Origin: Pedobacter namyangjuensis
Lineage (GTDB): Bacteria; Bacteroidota; Bacteroidia; Sphingobacteriales; Sphingobacteriaceae
Assembly (NCBI RefSeq): GCF_003313325.1
Contig: NZ_QMHQ01000001.1
Location: 1,426,001-1,490,000 of the forward strand
Length of the DNA: 64,000 nt
Reading direction: 5' to 3'
Part shown: positions 8,268 through 19,209 of the stretch, one piece after another
Layout of the letters: the number at the start of each line of letters is the position of its first letter
Numbering within the stretch: position 1 is the first letter of the stretch
Notes under the pieces: model-generated
What the model was told of the DNA's origin: nothing
What the model saw: only the letters and a program-made list of their open reading frames with translations
The model's database searches: none
Program-made: the position numbers and the translations under genes

Positions 8268-8789
8268 ATGAACAGAGAAGAAAAACAAGAAGTAGTTTTA
8301 GCTCTACAAGAGAAAATGCAAGAGTATGGCAATTTTTATATTGCTGATACCTCAGGCTTATCTGTTGAGAAAGTAAATAACATCCGTCGCAAATGTTTCG
8401 AGAGCGGTATCGAAATGAAAGTTGCTAAAAATACATTAATCAAAATTGCGATTGATGGCTTGGAAGGCGATTCATCAGAGATATTCCCAGCATTAAAAGG
8501 TCAATCGGCTTTATTATTTTCTAAAGTAGGTAATGGTCCAGCTAAGCTGATCAAAGCCTTAAGAAAAGGTAAAGAAGAGAAACCACAGCTTAAAGCAGCT
8601 TATATCGATTCAGCAATATTTGTTGGTGATAACCACTTAGATTCATTAGTAAGTCTTAAATCAAGAGAAGAACTTATTGGCGAAATTATTGGTCTATTAC
8701 AATCTCCAGCGAAAAACGTTGTTTCGGCATTACAGTCTGGCGGTAACAAAATCGCAGGTATTGTTAAAACACTACAAGAAAGAGGTTAA
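8268..8789 (+). CDS. rplJ: 50S ribosomal protein uL10
   Basis: 173 residues with the usual N-terminal rRNA-binding domain (NFYIADTSGLSVEKVNNIR, KVAKNTLIK) and the C-terminal helix that carries bL12 dimers. It begins 2 nt after rplA, consistent with translational coupling. A short stem, CGAAC/GTTCG (8790-8794 with 8802-8806), follows the stop in the 64-nt gap before rplL. Confidence 0.98.
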   Translation: MNREEKQEVVLALQEKMQEYGNFYIADTSGLSVEKVNNIRRKCFESGIEMKVAKNTLIKIAIDGLEGDSSEIFPALKGQSALLFSKVGNGPAKLIKALRKGKEEKPQLKAAYIDSAIFVGDNHLDSLVSLKSREELIGEIIGLLQSPAKNVVSALQSGGNKIAGIVKTLQERG

Positions 8790-8853
8790 CGAACACCTTA
8801 AGTTCGCAATTAAACAAAAATATTTTTACGTAAATTTTTAAAATCTTAATAAA

Positions 8854-9231
8854 ATGGCAGATTTAAAATCGTTTGCTGAGCAATTAGTAAACTTAACAGT
8901 TAAAGAAGTTAACGAATTAGCTCAAATCTTAAAAGATGAGTATGGTATCGAGCCAGCTGCTGCTGCAGTTGCTGTTGCAGGTCCTGCTGCTGGTGGCGAC
9001 GCTCCTGTAGCTGAAGAAAAATCTACTTTCGATGTAATCTTGAAAGAAGCTGGTGGTCAGAAATTAGCAGTTGTAAAACTTGTTAAAGACTTAACTGGTT
9101 TAGGTTTGAAAGAAGCTAAAGACTTAGTTGATGGTGCACCAAAAGAATTAAAAGCTGGTGTTGCTAAAGACGAAGCAGAGGCTTTGAAAAAACAATTAGA
9201 AGAAGCTGGAGCAGTAGTTGAGATTAAGTAA
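8854..9231 (+). CDS. rplL: 50S ribosomal protein bL12 (L7/L12)
   Basis: 125 residues: N-terminal dimerisation helices, an Ala/Pro/Gly-rich hinge (about 36-54) and the factor-binding C-terminal domain (KTFDV-like start through VEIK). It forms the ribosomal stalk that recruits elongation factors. It is ended by an attenuator-like hairpin before rpoB. Confidence 0.98.
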   Translation: MADLKSFAEQLVNLTVKEVNELAQILKDEYGIEPAAAAVAVAGPAAGGDAPVAEEKSTFDVILKEAGGQKLAVVKLVKDLTGLGLKEAKDLVDGAPKELKAGVAKDEAEALKKQLEEAGAVVEIK

Positions 9232-9262
9232 TCACTTAATTTAGCTAAGCTAAAAATGTATT

Positions 9263-9291
9263 AGACACCGACTGAAAATGTTGGTGTCTTT
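9263..9291 (+). terminator. rplL-rpoB attenuator-like hairpin
   Basis: Ten-bp stem (9263-9272 with 9280-9289, one G-T pair) and a 7-nt loop, followed by only TTTA-type sequence. The weak T-tract suggests partial termination, lowering rpoBC relative to the stalk proteins. Enterobacteria have an attenuator at the same place. Confidence 0.65.
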
Positions 9292-9304
9292 ACCTGTTTA
9301 TAAA

Positions 9305-9352
9305 CATTTCATCTTGTTTGGTTGATGAAATGAATCGAGGCAAACCAAGCAA
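9305..9352 (+). promoter_or_regulatory. Structured rpoB leader: hairpin with loop complementary to downstream segment
   Basis: CATTTCATC (9305-9313) pairs perfectly with GATGAAATG (9324-9332). The 10-nt loop TTGTTTGGTT (9314-9323) is complementary along its whole length to AACCAAGCAA (9343-9352), with one G-T pair. Using only TTGGTT/AACCAA gives a geometrically easy H-type pseudoknot; using all 10 bp gives an alternative hairpin. It ends 35 nt before the TTG start. A cis-regulatory role is inferred. Confidence 0.55.
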
Positions 9353-9387
9353 ATAGTTTATTCTTAAACTAAATTAAATTTAGTCCC

Positions 9388-12300
9388 TTGGCAAATAAAG
9401 TCGTAGACCAAAGAGTAAATTTTGCACGTAGTAAGCACATCATAGATTATCCAGATTTTTTGGATGTGCAGTTGCAATCATTTAGAGAATTTTTTCAGAT
9501 AGAAACCACTTCAGATAACCGTCATACAGAAGGTTTGTTTAAAGTATTTGCTGAAAACTTTCCAATCACTGATTCTAGAAACATATTCGTTTTAGAATTT
9601 TTAGATTATTTTATTGACCCACCACGTTATGACATTCCAGAATGTATAGACCGTGGGTTAACTTACAGCGTTCCGTTAAAAGCAAAGCTTAAGCTTTCTT
9701 GTAATGATGCGGAACACGAGGATTTTGAAACGATTATTCAAGATGTATACTTAGGAACCATTCCATATATGACTCCTAAAGGTACGTTTGTGATAAACGG
9801 TGCAGAGCGTGTAATTGTTTCTCAGTTACATAGATCTCCGGGTGTGTTCTTCGGCCAAAGCCGCCACACTAATGGTACAAAATTGTATTCTGCTCGTGTT
9901 ATTCCTTTCAAAGGTTCTTGGATTGAGTTTGCTACAGACGTTAATAACGTAATGTATGCTTACATCGACCGTAAGAAAAAATTCCCGGTAACCACACTTT
10001 TACGTGCAATTGGTTACGATTCTGATAAAGACATTCTTGAATTGTTTGATCTTGCTGATGAAGTAAAAGTTAGCAAATCTGGTTTAAAGAAATACATCGG
10101 ACGTAAGCTGGCTGCAAGAGTTTTAAGAAAATGGGTTGAAGATTTTGTAGACGAGGATACAGGTGAAGTAGTTTCTATAGATCGTAACGAAGTTATCTTA
10201 GATAGGGATACCGTTCTTGAAGACGACCATATTGATATGATCATCGATGCAGGTGTTAAAACTATTATCTTATCTAAAGATGATGGTGCATCTCAAGCTG
10301 ATTATACTATTATATACAACACTTTACAAAAAGATACTTCAAACTCTGAAAAAGAGGCTGTGGAAAACATCTATCGTGCTTTGCGTAATGCAGAACCACC
10401 TGATGAGGAAACTGCAAGAGGTATCATCGAACGTTTATTCTTCTCAGACAAACGTTATGACTTAGGTGATGTTGGTAGATACCGTATCAACCGTAAGTTA
10501 AAAATGGATACGCCTGATGATGTTAAAGTTTTAACTAAAGCAGATATCATCGCGATCGTTAAATATTTGATCAAATTAATCAACTCTAAAGAAGAGGTGG
10601 ATGATATTGATCACTTGTCGAACCGTCGTGTTCGTACCGTAGGTGAGCAATTGTATGCGCAGTTTGGTGTAGGTTTAGCTCGTATGGCTAGAACAATCCG
10701 CGAGCGTATGAACATTCGCGATAACGAGGTGTTTACACCAACAGATTTGATTAATGCCCGTACTTTATCGTCGGTTATTAACTCATTCTTTGGTACTAAC
10801 CAGTTATCGCAGTTTATGGATCAAACCAATCCATTAGCAGAGATTACACACAAACGTCGTTTGTCAGCATTAGGCCCAGGTGGTTTATCACGTGAGCGTG
10901 CTGGTTTCGAGGTTCGTGACGTTCACTATACTCACTATGGTCGTTTATGTACCATTGAAACACCAGAGGGACCAAACATCGGTTTGATTTCATCACTATG
11001 TGTACACGCTAAAATTAACAATTTAGGTTTCATCGAAACTCCTTATAAAATTGTTGAAAATGGTGTGGTTGCCATGGATAAAGATGTAATTTATTTATCG
11101 GCAGAAGATGAGGATGGTAAAACCATAGCTCAAGCTAATGCTGAGTACGATGATAAAGGTAACTTTACTACTGCTCGTGTTAAAGCACGTTACGAGGGTG
11201 ACTTCCCGATTATTGAGCCTGAGAAATTAGACTTGATGGATATTGCTCCTAACCAAATTACCTCAATCGCGGCTTCATTGATTCCTTTCTTGGAACATGA
11301 TGATGCGAACAGGGCTTTGATGGGATCGAACATGCAACGTCAAGCAGTGCCATTGCTACGTCCTGAAGCTCCAATTGTTGGTACAGGTTTAGAAGGTCGC
11401 GTTGCACGTGACTCGAGAACGTTGATCAATGCAGAAGGCGATGGTGTAGTAGAATACGTAGATGCTAACGAAATCACTATTAAATACGTACGTAACGATG
11501 GAGATCGTTTAGTATCGTTTGAAGGTGATAGCAAAACTTATAGATTAACTAAGTTCAAAAAAACCAACCAGAACACTTGTATCAACTTAAAGCCAATTGT
11601 TAAAAAAGGCGAAAAAGTTACTAAAGGACAAGTTTTATGTGAAGGTTACGCAACTGAAAATGGTGAATTGGCATTAGGAAGAAACTTGAAAGTTGCTTTC
11701 ATGCCTTGGCAAGGATATAACTTTGAGGATGCGATTGTTATTAACGAGCGTATTGTTAGAGATGATATTTTTACCTCTTTACACATTGAAGAATTTGAAT
11801 TAGAAGTACGTGATACAAAACGTGGCGAAGAGGAGTTAACTCCAGATATCCCTAACGTTTCTGAAGAAGCTACTAAAGATTTAGATGAAAACGGTATTAT
11901 CCGCGTTGGTGCTGAAGTTAAAGAAGGCGATATCCTTATTGGTAAAATTACACCAAAAGGCGAGTCTGATCCTTCTCCGGAAGAGAAATTACTTCGTGCA
12001 ATTTTCGGCGATAAAGCTGGTGATGTTAAAGATGCATCGTTAAAAACTCCACCTTCAATTAAAGGTGTGGTAATTGATACTAAATTATTCTCTAGAGCTA
12101 AGAAAACTACTAAAGCAGAAGAAAAATCGGCTATTGAGAAATTAGATAAGAGATATAATTTAGCTACAGAGAACCTTAAAAACGAATTAGTTGATAAACT
12201 ATTCCAAATTGTTAACGGTAAAACATCACAAGGTGTGTTTAACGTATACAAGGAAATGTTAATTGCTAAAGGAGCTAAGTTTACACAAAAGATATTGGCA

Positions 12301-13194
12301 GACCTAGAGTATGCGCATATCAATCCGTACAAATGGACAACTGACGATGATAAAAATGATCAAATCAAATTGTTGTTACACAACTATGGCATTCGTGTAA
12401 ACGAAGAATTAGGTGCTTACAAACGCGATAAGTTTGCGATTAGTGTTGGTGACGAGTTGCCATCAGGAATTGTTCAAATGGCGAAAGTTTATGTAGCTAA
12501 AAAACGTAAATTAAAAGTAGGTGATAAGATGGCGGGTCGTCACGGTAATAAGGGTATTGTTGCTCGTATTGTACGTGATGAAGATATGCCGTTCTTAGAA
12601 GACGGAACACCTGTTGATATCGTGTTGAACCCTCTGGGTGTACCATCACGTATGAACTTGGGCCAGATCTACGAAACTGTATTGGCTTGGGCTGGTAAGG
12701 AATTAGGCGTTAAATTTGCAACTCCAATTTTTGACGGTGCTAAATCTGATGAGGTTGAAGAGTGGATTGCTAAAGCAGGTGTACCAGCTTCTGGTAGAAC
12801 TTACTTACACAATGGTTTAACGGGTGAGAAATTTGATCAGCCGACAACAGTAGGTATTATTTATATGCTTAAACTGGGTCACATGGTTGATGATAAGATG
12901 CACGCTCGTTCTATCGGACCATACTCATTAATTACACAACAACCATTGGGTGGTAAAGCTCAATTCGGTGGTCAGCGTTTTGGTGAGATGGAGGTTTGGG
13001 CTTTAGAGGCATTCGGTGCAGCTAATATCCTTCAAGAAATCTTAACAGTTAAATCTGATGATGTTATTGGAAGAGCTAAAACCTACGAAGCCATTGTTAA
13101 AGGTGAAAACCTACCAACTCCAGGTGTACCAGAATCGTTTAACGTATTGGTACATGAGTTACGCGGCTTAGGTTTAGATATTACGTTAGATTAA
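9388..13194 (+). CDS. rpoB: RNA polymerase beta subunit
   Basis: 1268 residues. The start is TTG at 9388, giving [10 protein letters not shown]. An in-frame TAA lies at 9370-9372 and the next in-frame ATG is more than 350 nt downstream, inside conserved sequence, so TTG is the credible start. The rifampicin-pocket region ([13 protein letters not shown] to [15 protein letters not shown]) is at about 470-510 and the active-site [12 protein letters not shown] motif at about 1045-1056. It forms the catalytic core with RpoC, alpha and omega. It follows the stalk genes through an attenuator-like hairpin and a possible pseudoknot. Confidence 0.99.
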   Translation: MANKVVDQRVNFARSKHIIDYPDFLDVQLQSFREFFQIETTSDNRHTEGLFKVFAENFPITDSRNIFVLEFLDYFIDPPRYDIPECIDRGLTYSVPLKAKLKLSCNDAEHEDFETIIQDVYLGTIPYMTPKGTFVINGAERVIVSQLHRSPGVFFGQSRHTNGTKLYSARVIPFKGSWIEFATDVNNVMYAYIDRKKKFPVTTLLRAIGYDSDKDILELFDLADEVKVSKSGLKKYIGRKLAARVLRKWVEDFVDEDTGEVVSIDRNEVILDRDTVLEDDHIDMIIDAGVKTIILSKDDGASQADYTIIYNTLQKDTSNSEKEAVENIYRALRNAEPPDEETARGIIERLFFSDKRYDLGDVGRYRINRKLKMDTPDDVKVLTKADIIAIVKYLIKLINSKEEVDDIDHLSNRRVRTVGEQLYAQFGVGLARMARTIRERMNIRDNEVFTPTDLINARTLSSVINSFFGTNQLSQFMDQTNPLAEITHKRRLSALGPGGLSRERAGFEVRDVHYTHYGRLCTIETPEGPNIGLISSLCVHAKINNLGFIETPYKIVENGVVAMDKDVIYLSAEDEDGKTIAQANAEYDDKGNFTTARVKARYEGDFPIIEPEKLDLMDIAPNQITSIAASLIPFLEHDDANRALMGSNMQRQAVPLLRPEAPIVGTGLEGRVARDSRTLINAEGDGVVEYVDANEITIKYVRNDGDRLVSFEGDSKTYRLTKFKKTNQNTCINLKPIVKKGEKVTKGQVLCEGYATENGELALGRNLKVAFMPWQGYNFEDAIVINERIVRDDIFTSLHIEEFELEVRDTKRGEEELTPDIPNVSEEATKDLDENGIIRVGAEVKEGDILIGKITPKGESDPSPEEKLLRAIFGDKAGDVKDASLKTPPSIKGVVIDTKLFSRAKKTTKAEEKSAIEKLDKRYNLATENLKNELVDKLFQIVNGKTSQGVFNVYKEMLIAKGAKFTQKILADLEYAHINPYKWTTDDDKNDQIKLLLHNYGIRVNEELGAYKRDKFAISVGDELPSGIVQMAKVYVAKKRKLKVGDKMAGRHGNKGIVARIVRDEDMPFLEDGTPVDIVLNPLGVPSRMNLGQIYETVLAWAGKELGVKFATPIFDGAKSDEVEEWIAKAGVPASGRTYLHNGLTGEKFDQPTTVGIIYMLKLGHMVDDKMHARSIGPYSLITQQPLGGKAQFGGQRFGEMEVWALEAFGAANILQEILTVKSDDVIGRAKTYEAIVKGENLPTPGVPESFNVLVHELRGLGLDITLD

Positions 13195-13213
13195 CTAGGG
13201 TAGAAGGTATAAA

Positions 13214-13253
13214 GGTAGAAGGTTGAGGGTTTTAGAAACCCAAACCTTCCACC
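13214..13253. repeat. Imperfect hairpin element in the rpoB-rpoC gap
   Basis: GGGTTT/AAACCC around a TAG loop, then GAAGGTT/AACCTTC, then GGT/ACC, with small internal mismatches. GGTTGAGGGT can instead pair with ACCCTCAGCC further on (about 13258-13270). The 16-mer starting at 13219 recurs exactly at 44283-44298. Confidence 0.7.
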
Positions 13254-13287
13254 TTTTCACCCTCAGCCTTTAACCTTATAAAAGCAT

Positions 13288-16200
13288 ATGTCTTACAAAA
13301 AGGATAATAAATTAAAAAGCAATTTCACCTCGATAACCATTAGTTTATCGTCTCCAGAAACTATTTTGGAACGCTCTAGCGGTGAGGTGTTAAAACCTGA
13401 GACTATCAATTATCGTACATACAAACCTGAACGTGACGGTTTGTTTTGCGAGCGTATTTTTGGTCCGGTAAAAGATTACGAATGCCACTGTGGTAAATAC
13501 AAACGTATCCGTTATAAAGGTATTGTTTGTGATCGTTGTGGTGTTGAGGTAACTGAGAAAAAAGTACGTAGAGAGCGTATGGGACACATCAACTTGGTGG
13601 TTCCTGTAGCGCATATCTGGTATTTCCGTTCTTTACCCAACAAAATCGGATACCTTTTAGGTTTACCTACCAAAAAATTAGATTTGATTATCTACTACGA
13701 ACGTTATGTAGTTATTCAAGCTGGTTTAATGGAAGAACAAGGAATCAATTATATGGATTTCTTGACCGAAGAAGAGTATTTAGATATTTTAGATAAGTTA
13801 CCTAAAGAAAACCAATATTTAGACGATAAGGACCCTAATAAATTTGTTGCCAAAATGGGAGCAGAGGCGTTGGAAGACTTATTAAAACGTATTGATTTAG
13901 ATACTTTATCTTACAATTTACGTCACCAAGCTGCTAACGAAACTTCTCAGCAACGTAAAAATGAAGCGTTAAAACGTCTTCAGGTTGTAGAAGCTTTCCG
14001 TGGTGCTAAAACACGTATTGAGAATAACCCAGAATGGATGATTATTAAGATCGTTCCGGTTATTCCACCAGAATTACGTCCATTAGTGCCTCTAGAGGGT
14101 GGTCGTTTTGCAACTTCAGATTTGAACGATTTATATCGTCGTGTAATTATCCGTAACAACCGTTTAAAACGTTTGATCGAGATTAAAGCACCAGAAGTTA
14201 TTTTACGTAACGAAAAACGTATGTTGCAGGAAGCTGTAGATTCGTTGTTCGATAACTCACGTAAAGTAAATGCTGTTAAAACTGAAGGTAACAGAGCATT
14301 AAAATCTTTATCAGATATTTTAAAAGGTAAACAAGGTCGTTTCCGTCAAAACTTACTAGGTAAACGTGTAGATTATTCTGCTCGTTCGGTAATTGTTGTA
14401 GGACCAAACCTTAAATTGCATGAGTGCGGTTTACCAAAAGATATGGCCGCCGAGCTTTTCAAACCGTTCATTATTCGTAAGATGATTGAAAGAGGTGTGG
14501 TAAAGACGGTAAAATCTGCTAAGAAAATTGTTGATAGAAAAGATCCGTTAGTTTGGGACATTCTTGAAAACGTATTGAAAGGACACCCAGTGTTACTTAA
14601 CCGTGCACCAACGTTGCACAGATTGGGTATTCAGTCTTTCCAACCTAAATTAGTAGAAGGAAAAGCTATACAATTACACCCATTAGTTTGTACCGCATTT
14701 AACGCGGATTTTGATGGTGACCAGATGGCGGTGCATTTACCTTTGGGACATGCTGCAATTTTGGAAGCCCAAGTTTTAATGCTTGCTGCACACAATATCT
14801 TAAACCCTGCTAACGGTACGCCAATTACTGTACCTTCTCAGGATATGGTTTTGGGTCTTTACTATATTACTAAAGGCCGTAGAACTGATGATAGTCGTGT
14901 TGTAAAAGGTCAAGATCAATCATTCTATTCTCCAGAAGAGGTAATTATTGCTTACAACGAGAAGAAAATTGATTTACACGCTTTTATTAAGGTAAAAGTA
15001 AATGTAAAACAAGAAGATGGTACAATCGTAAATAAATTAACTGAAACTACTGTTGGTAGAGTATTATTCAACCAAATGGTTCCAGAAGAAGTTGGTTATA
15101 TCAACGAGCTATTAACTAAAAAATCTTTAAGAGATATTATTGGTGAAGTTGTTAAAATGACTGGTATGGCTCGTTCTGCTAGATTCTTAGATGATATCAA
15201 GGAATTAGGCTTTAAAATGGCTTTCCAAGGTGGATTGTCGTTTAACCTACAGGACGTTAATATTCCAGTTGAGAAACATACTTTACTTGAGCAGGCAGCT
15301 AACGAAGTTGATGAGGTAAGAAACAACTATAACATGGGTTTCATTACCAACAACGAACGTTACAACCAAATTATCGATATCTGGACACGTATTAACAACC
15401 GTTTAACAACGTTTGTAATGAACCAATTATCGTCAGATAATCAAGGTTTTAACTCTGTTTACATGATGCTTGATTCTGGAGCCCGTGGTTCTAAGGAGCA
15501 GATTCGTCAGTTAGCAGGTATGCGTGGTTTGATGGCTAAGCCTCAAAAATCTGGTTCTGGTGGTGAGATTATCGAAAACCCGATTCTATCTAACTTTAAA
15601 GAAGGATTATCGGTATTAGAGTACTTTATCTCTACTCACGGTGCTCGTAAAGGTTTGGCGGATACGGCGTTAAAAACGGCGGATGCGGGTTACTTAACTC
15701 GTCGTTTGCATGACGTAGCACAAGATATGATTGTTAATGCTGTTGATTGTGGTACCTTAAGAGGTATGTATACAACTGCATTAAAAGATCAAGAAGATAT
15801 TGTTGAACCATTATACGAACGTATTTTAGGGCGTATTTCACTTCACGATGTTTTCAATCCTTTAGATGGAAAATTATTAGTTTCTGCAGGTCAGGATATC
15901 GACGAAGATATTGCAAAAGCTATTGAAGAATCTCCAATTGAAGGTGTAGAAATTCGTTCGGTATTAACTTGCGAGAACAAACGTGGTGTATGTGCATTAT
16001 GTTATGGTCGTAACTTAGCTTCTGGTAAACGTGTTCAAAAAGGTGAGGCTGTTGGAGTAATTGCTGCGCAGTCAATCGGTGAGCCGGGTACACAGTTAAC
16101 GTTACGTACGTTCCACGTGGGTGGTACCGCATCTAACATTGCCAACGAATCGCAAATTAATGCAAAATTCGATGGTGTTATCGAATTTGAGAACTTACGT

Positions 16201-17574
16201 ACGGTAGAAACTCAAACTGAGGAAGGTAAAACCGATATCGTTTTGGGTCGTTCAGGTGAGTTTAAAATTACTGAGCCAGGAACCGGAAAAGTTATTGTAA
16301 CCAATAACATCCCTTATGGTGCATTCTTATTCGTAAAAGAAGGAGATAAAGTATCTAAAGGCGATAAAATTTGTTCATGGGATCCATACAACGCAGTTAT
16401 CATCTCAGAATTCGCAGGTAAAATCGAATTTGATGCAATTGTTGAAGGTGTAACATACCGCGAAGAGTCTGATGAGCAAACTGGTCACCGTGAAAAAGTA
16501 ATTATCGATACTCGTGATAAAACTAAAAACCCATCAATTAGGGTTTTAGATAAAAAAGGAGAATTGATTAGAGCTTACAACATCCCGGTAGGAGCGCACA
16601 TTGCAATTGATGAGGGTGATGCAATTCAAACTGGTCAAATCTTAGTTAAAATTCCTCGTGCAACAGGAAAAACTCGAGATATTACGGGTGGTTTACCACG
16701 TGTAACCGAGTTATTCGAAGCACGTAACCCATCTAACCCTGCTGTTGTAACAGAGATTGATGGTGTGGTAACTTTAGGTGGCGTTAAACGTGGTAACCGC
16801 GAAATGACGATCGAATCTAAAGATGGAGAAGTTAAGAAATACCTAGTGCCATTGTCTAAACACATTTTGGTACAAGATAATGACTTCGTGAAAGCGGGTA
16901 TGCCATTATCTGATGGATCTATTTCTCCAGCCGATATTTTAGCAATTAAAGGTCCTGCGGCGGTACAAGAATACTTAGTAAATGGTATCCAAGAGGTTTA
17001 TCGTTTACAAGGGGTGAAAATCAACGATAAACACTTCGAAGTTATTGTACACCAAATGATGCAGAAAGTACACATCGAAGATCCAGGAGATACCAGTTTC
17101 TTAGAAAACAACTCTGTAGATAGATGGGACTTTATGGTAGAGAACGACGAGATCTACGACAAGAAAGTTGTTGTTGATAGCGGTGATTCGGAAACTGTAA
17201 AACCAGGTATGATTCTTTCTTTACGTAAATTAAGGGACGAAAATTCTCAATTGAAACGTAAAGACTTGAAACAAATTGAAGTTCGTGATGCTCAACCAGC
17301 AACAGCGAGTTCAATTCTACAAGGTATTACCAGAGCTTCATTGGGTACTAAGTCATTTATCTCTGCAGCGTCATTCCAAGAAACTACAAAAGTATTGAAT
17401 GAGGCAGCAATTGCAGGTAAACGTGACCATATGTTAGGCTTGAAAGAAAACGTTATCGTTGGTCACTTGATTCCATCAGGTACCGGTGTACGTGGCTACG
17501 AGCGTATCATTGTAGGTTCTCAAGAAGAATACGATAAATTATTAGCTTCTAAAGAAGACGAAGTTGAAGCTTAA
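13288..17574 (+). CDS. rpoC: RNA polymerase beta' subunit
   Basis: 1428 residues from ATG. The N-terminal zinc ribbon ([13 protein letters not shown]...CDRC) is near 68-88. The catalytic magnesium-binding NADFDGDQM begins at residue 472. A second zinc site lies near 895-915 ([15 protein letters not shown]). The jaw and C-terminal clamp regions are complete. It is the last gene of the block and ends at a strong bidirectional terminator. The 93-nt gap from rpoB carries an imperfect hairpin of the degenerate-word type. Confidence 0.99.
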   Translation: MSYKKDNKLKSNFTSITISLSSPETILERSSGEVLKPETINYRTYKPERDGLFCERIFGPVKDYECHCGKYKRIRYKGIVCDRCGVEVTEKKVRRERMGHINLVVPVAHIWYFRSLPNKIGYLLGLPTKKLDLIIYYERYVVIQAGLMEEQGINYMDFLTEEEYLDILDKLPKENQYLDDKDPNKFVAKMGAEALEDLLKRIDLDTLSYNLRHQAANETSQQRKNEALKRLQVVEAFRGAKTRIENNPEWMIIKIVPVIPPELRPLVPLEGGRFATSDLNDLYRRVIIRNNRLKRLIEIKAPEVILRNEKRMLQEAVDSLFDNSRKVNAVKTEGNRALKSLSDILKGKQGRFRQNLLGKRVDYSARSVIVVGPNLKLHECGLPKDMAAELFKPFIIRKMIERGVVKTVKSAKKIVDRKDPLVWDILENVLKGHPVLLNRAPTLHRLGIQSFQPKLVEGKAIQLHPLVCTAFNADFDGDQMAVHLPLGHAAILEAQVLMLAAHNILNPANGTPITVPSQDMVLGLYYITKGRRTDDSRVVKGQDQSFYSPEEVIIAYNEKKIDLHAFIKVKVNVKQEDGTIVNKLTETTVGRVLFNQMVPEEVGYINELLTKKSLRDIIGEVVKMTGMARSARFLDDIKELGFKMAFQGGLSFNLQDVNIPVEKHTLLEQAANEVDEVRNNYNMGFITNNERYNQIIDIWTRINNRLTTFVMNQLSSDNQGFNSVYMMLDSGARGSKEQIRQLAGMRGLMAKPQKSGSGGEIIENPILSNFKEGLSVLEYFISTHGARKGLADTALKTADAGYLTRRLHDVAQDMIVNAVDCGTLRGMYTTALKDQEDIVEPLYERILGRISLHDVFNPLDGKLLVSAGQDIDEDIAKAIEESPIEGVEIRSVLTCENKRGVCALCYGRNLASGKRVQKGEAVGVIAAQSIGEPGTQLTLRTFHVGGTASNIANESQINAKFDGVIEFENLRTVETQTEEGKTDIVLGRSGEFKITEPGTGKVIVTNNIPYGAFLFVKEGDKVSKGDKICSWDPYNAVIISEFAGKIEFDAIVEGVTYREESDEQTGHREKVIIDTRDKTKNPSIRVLDKKGELIRAYNIPVGAHIAIDEGDAIQTGQILVKIPRATGKTRDITGGLPRVTELFEARNPSNPAVVTEIDGVVTLGGVKRGNREMTIESKDGEVKKYLVPLSKHILVQDNDFVKAGMPLSDGSISPADILAIKGPAAVQEYLVNGIQEVYRLQGVKINDKHFEVIVHQMMQKVHIEDPGDTSFLENNSVDRWDFMVENDEIYDKKVVVDSGDSETVKPGMILSLRKLRDENSQLKRKDLKQIEVRDAQPATASSILQGITRASLGTKSFISAASFQETTKVLNEAAIAGKRDHMLGLKENVIVGHLIPSGTGVRGYERIIVGSQEEYDKLLASKEDEVEA

Positions 17575-17591
17575 GCTAAGCTTTTCTACTC

Positions 17592-17625
17592 AAAAAGTCC
17601 CTCGACGAAAGTTGAGGGACTTTTT
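17592..17625 (+). terminator. Bidirectional terminator, rpoC and PEGA gene
   Basis: Fifteen-bp stem (17592-17606 with 17611-17625, one G-T pair) capped by a GAAA tetraloop, A-run on one side and T-run on the other; it serves the convergent rpoC and PEGA genes. Confidence 0.95.
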
Positions 17626-17627
17626 GT

Positions 17628-18689
17628 TTAAAGCGTATTATTGGCGGAAAATGTCATTTCTAGTTGATTAGCCTTATAACCGCCGGTTTTTATTATTACA
17701 ACACTCGGCGCTCCAGGAACTTTTATTGTGACACCGCTTTTATGAAGCGTAAAATGTTTTGGGTCAATTTTTTGTTTAAATGTGTTTATTATCGTAGCTA
17801 ATTCTTGATCAATGTCTGCTTCAACTTTAGATGTTAGTGGGCGAGTGACAAGATATATTAATTTGCCGTTTTTAAATGATGCGACGCTAGCACCTGTTTT
17901 AAGATCTCTTATTCCTAAGTCAATATAAAAATTTCGGTCTTTTCTATACTGTTTAGACATCAGTTTTGCGATAGCATCACTTCGCTTTGCAAAGTCGCCT
18001 TCGCTAATTCCTGGTATAAAATGGTATGTGTTGCAAAAATCTTTAACAAAGGCAATTTGGCTTTTTAATAAGTTTTCTTCAGCAACTCTATCCGCCAAGG
18101 TGTTTCTCTCAGTAAATTCACCACTTAACATATTAATAAAAAGACTAGTGGTGTTATCTCCAATAATTTCAATATTCTTGGTAATGATTTTATCGTTAAA
18201 TTTAAATGAGATTTGATATTTACCCTCCGGTAAATCATTCGCTGTCCATTGGTCTTTGCTTTTGCTCATATCCTTTACGCCATCCACTTTGGGTATTGTA
18301 ATCTTGATTTGTATTGGGAGCGATTGAATGATAAGTTTACCAGTTTTTATACTTACTGTTTTCCCAGTTTCAGCAACATTACCTTCCTCACTAATAGACA
18401 CCACCTGTTTTTTAAAAGGTTTAACGTCATAAGATAATACCTCTCCACCTTTTACTTGAATATGTTCTTCGAAAGGCAGATAACCTTCCTTCACAATCGT
18501 GATAAGATGTTTTCCAGCGGTTACTTTTTCAATAATGAGCCCTTTTAACTCGATGGTTGTTTTGCCTTTAAAATTGTTATCTAAGTAAACGAATAAATTT
18601 GGTTCTCCATTTACTTGGATATAAGCATTTTGGGTAAATGCTGCAGTAAATGATACGAAAAATAGAAATAAGGTAAAAACTGATTTCAT
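17628..18689 (-). CDS. Secreted PEGA-domain protein
   Basis: 353 residues with an N-terminal signal peptide ending AAFTQ. The first 90 residues read as a PEGA-type beta domain (NFKGKTTIELKGL, AGKHLITIVKEGYLPFEEHI). A second related stretch may lie near 125-180 (LPEGKYQISFKFNDK). The rest is unassigned. PEGA domains are found on surface or periplasmic proteins and probably bind polymer or protein. It is convergent with rpoC and divergent from the DUF3467 gene. Confidence 0.72.
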   Translation of the reverse strand: MKSVFTLFLFFVSFTAAFTQNAYIQVNGEPNLFVYLDNNFKGKTTIELKGLIIEKVTAGKHLITIVKEGYLPFEEHIQVKGGEVLSYDVKPFKKQVVSISEEGNVAETGKTVSIKTGKLIIQSLPIQIKITIPKVDGVKDMSKSKDQWTANDLPEGKYQISFKFNDKIITKNIEIIGDNTTSLFINMLSGEFTERNTLADRVAEENLLKSQIAFVKDFCNTYHFIPGISEGDFAKRSDAIAKLMSKQYRKDRNFYIDLGIRDLKTGASVASFKNGKLIYLVTRPLTSKVEADIDQELATIINTFKQKIDPKHFTLHKSGVTIKVPGAPSVVIIKTGGYKANQLEMTFSANNTL

Positions 18690-18838
18690 GATAGTTAGGG
18701 TTTTTAACGAAGATAATCATAAATTTAAAATTGGTTAATAGCTATAATTGAGTATTTTTAGCTGTTAAATTTAAATTCATCAAGAAGTATATTTCAATAG
18801 CGTCATATATTAATCGGTAAAAAAACATCCTAGTCCTC

Positions 18839-19153
18839 ATGGAAAACGAACAAAACGAAAATCAAATAAACATAGAACTATCCGAAGAAATAGCCGAGGG
18901 AATTTTTTCTAACTTAGCTATTATTACCCATTCAAATACAGAGTTCGTATTAGATTTTATTAGAGTAATGCCGGGCGTACCGAAAGCTAAGGTTAAATCT
19001 AGAATTATTTTAACACCAGAGCATGCAAAACGTTTATTGCTAGCTATGCAAGATAATGTAGAAAAATTTGAGGCAATAAACGGTAAGATAAAAACCCAAA
19101 ATGAAAATTCTGGTTTCCCATTAAATTTTGGTGGACCAACTGCTCAAGCCTAG
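18839..19153 (+). CDS. DUF3467 protein
   Basis: 104 residues, acidic N-terminus then the conserved DUF3467 core (YSNLAIITHSN-like segment, EFVLDFIRVMPG, ILTPEHAKRLLLAMQDN). There is no signal peptide or membrane segment, so it is cytoplasmic. I recall the family being near RNA polymerase genes in Bacteroidota; its biochemical role is unknown. No SD precedes it. Confidence 0.85.
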   Translation: MENEQNENQINIELSEEIAEGIFSNLAIITHSNTEFVLDFIRVMPGVPKAKVKSRIILTPEHAKRLLLAMQDNVEKFEAINGKIKTQNENSGFPLNFGGPTAQA

Positions 19154-19167
19154 TGAGTTAAAAGTCG

Positions 19168-19209
19168 TAAGTTAAAAGTTATAAGTCTGGGTGCTAAACT
19201 TTTAACTTA
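19168..19209. terminator. Hairpin between DUF3467 and miaA
   Basis: Perfect 12-bp inverted repeat (19168-19179 with 19198-19209). The right arm lies in the last codons of miaA. The left flank repeats the same AAGTTAAAAGT-like word. Could act as a terminator for both convergent genes. Confidence 0.6.

Noticed and set aside
11646-12332. 228-codon open frame on the minus strand inside rpoB
   Set aside because: It lies antisense to conserved, full-length rpoB and its protein has no recognisable domain; a shadow of biased codon use.
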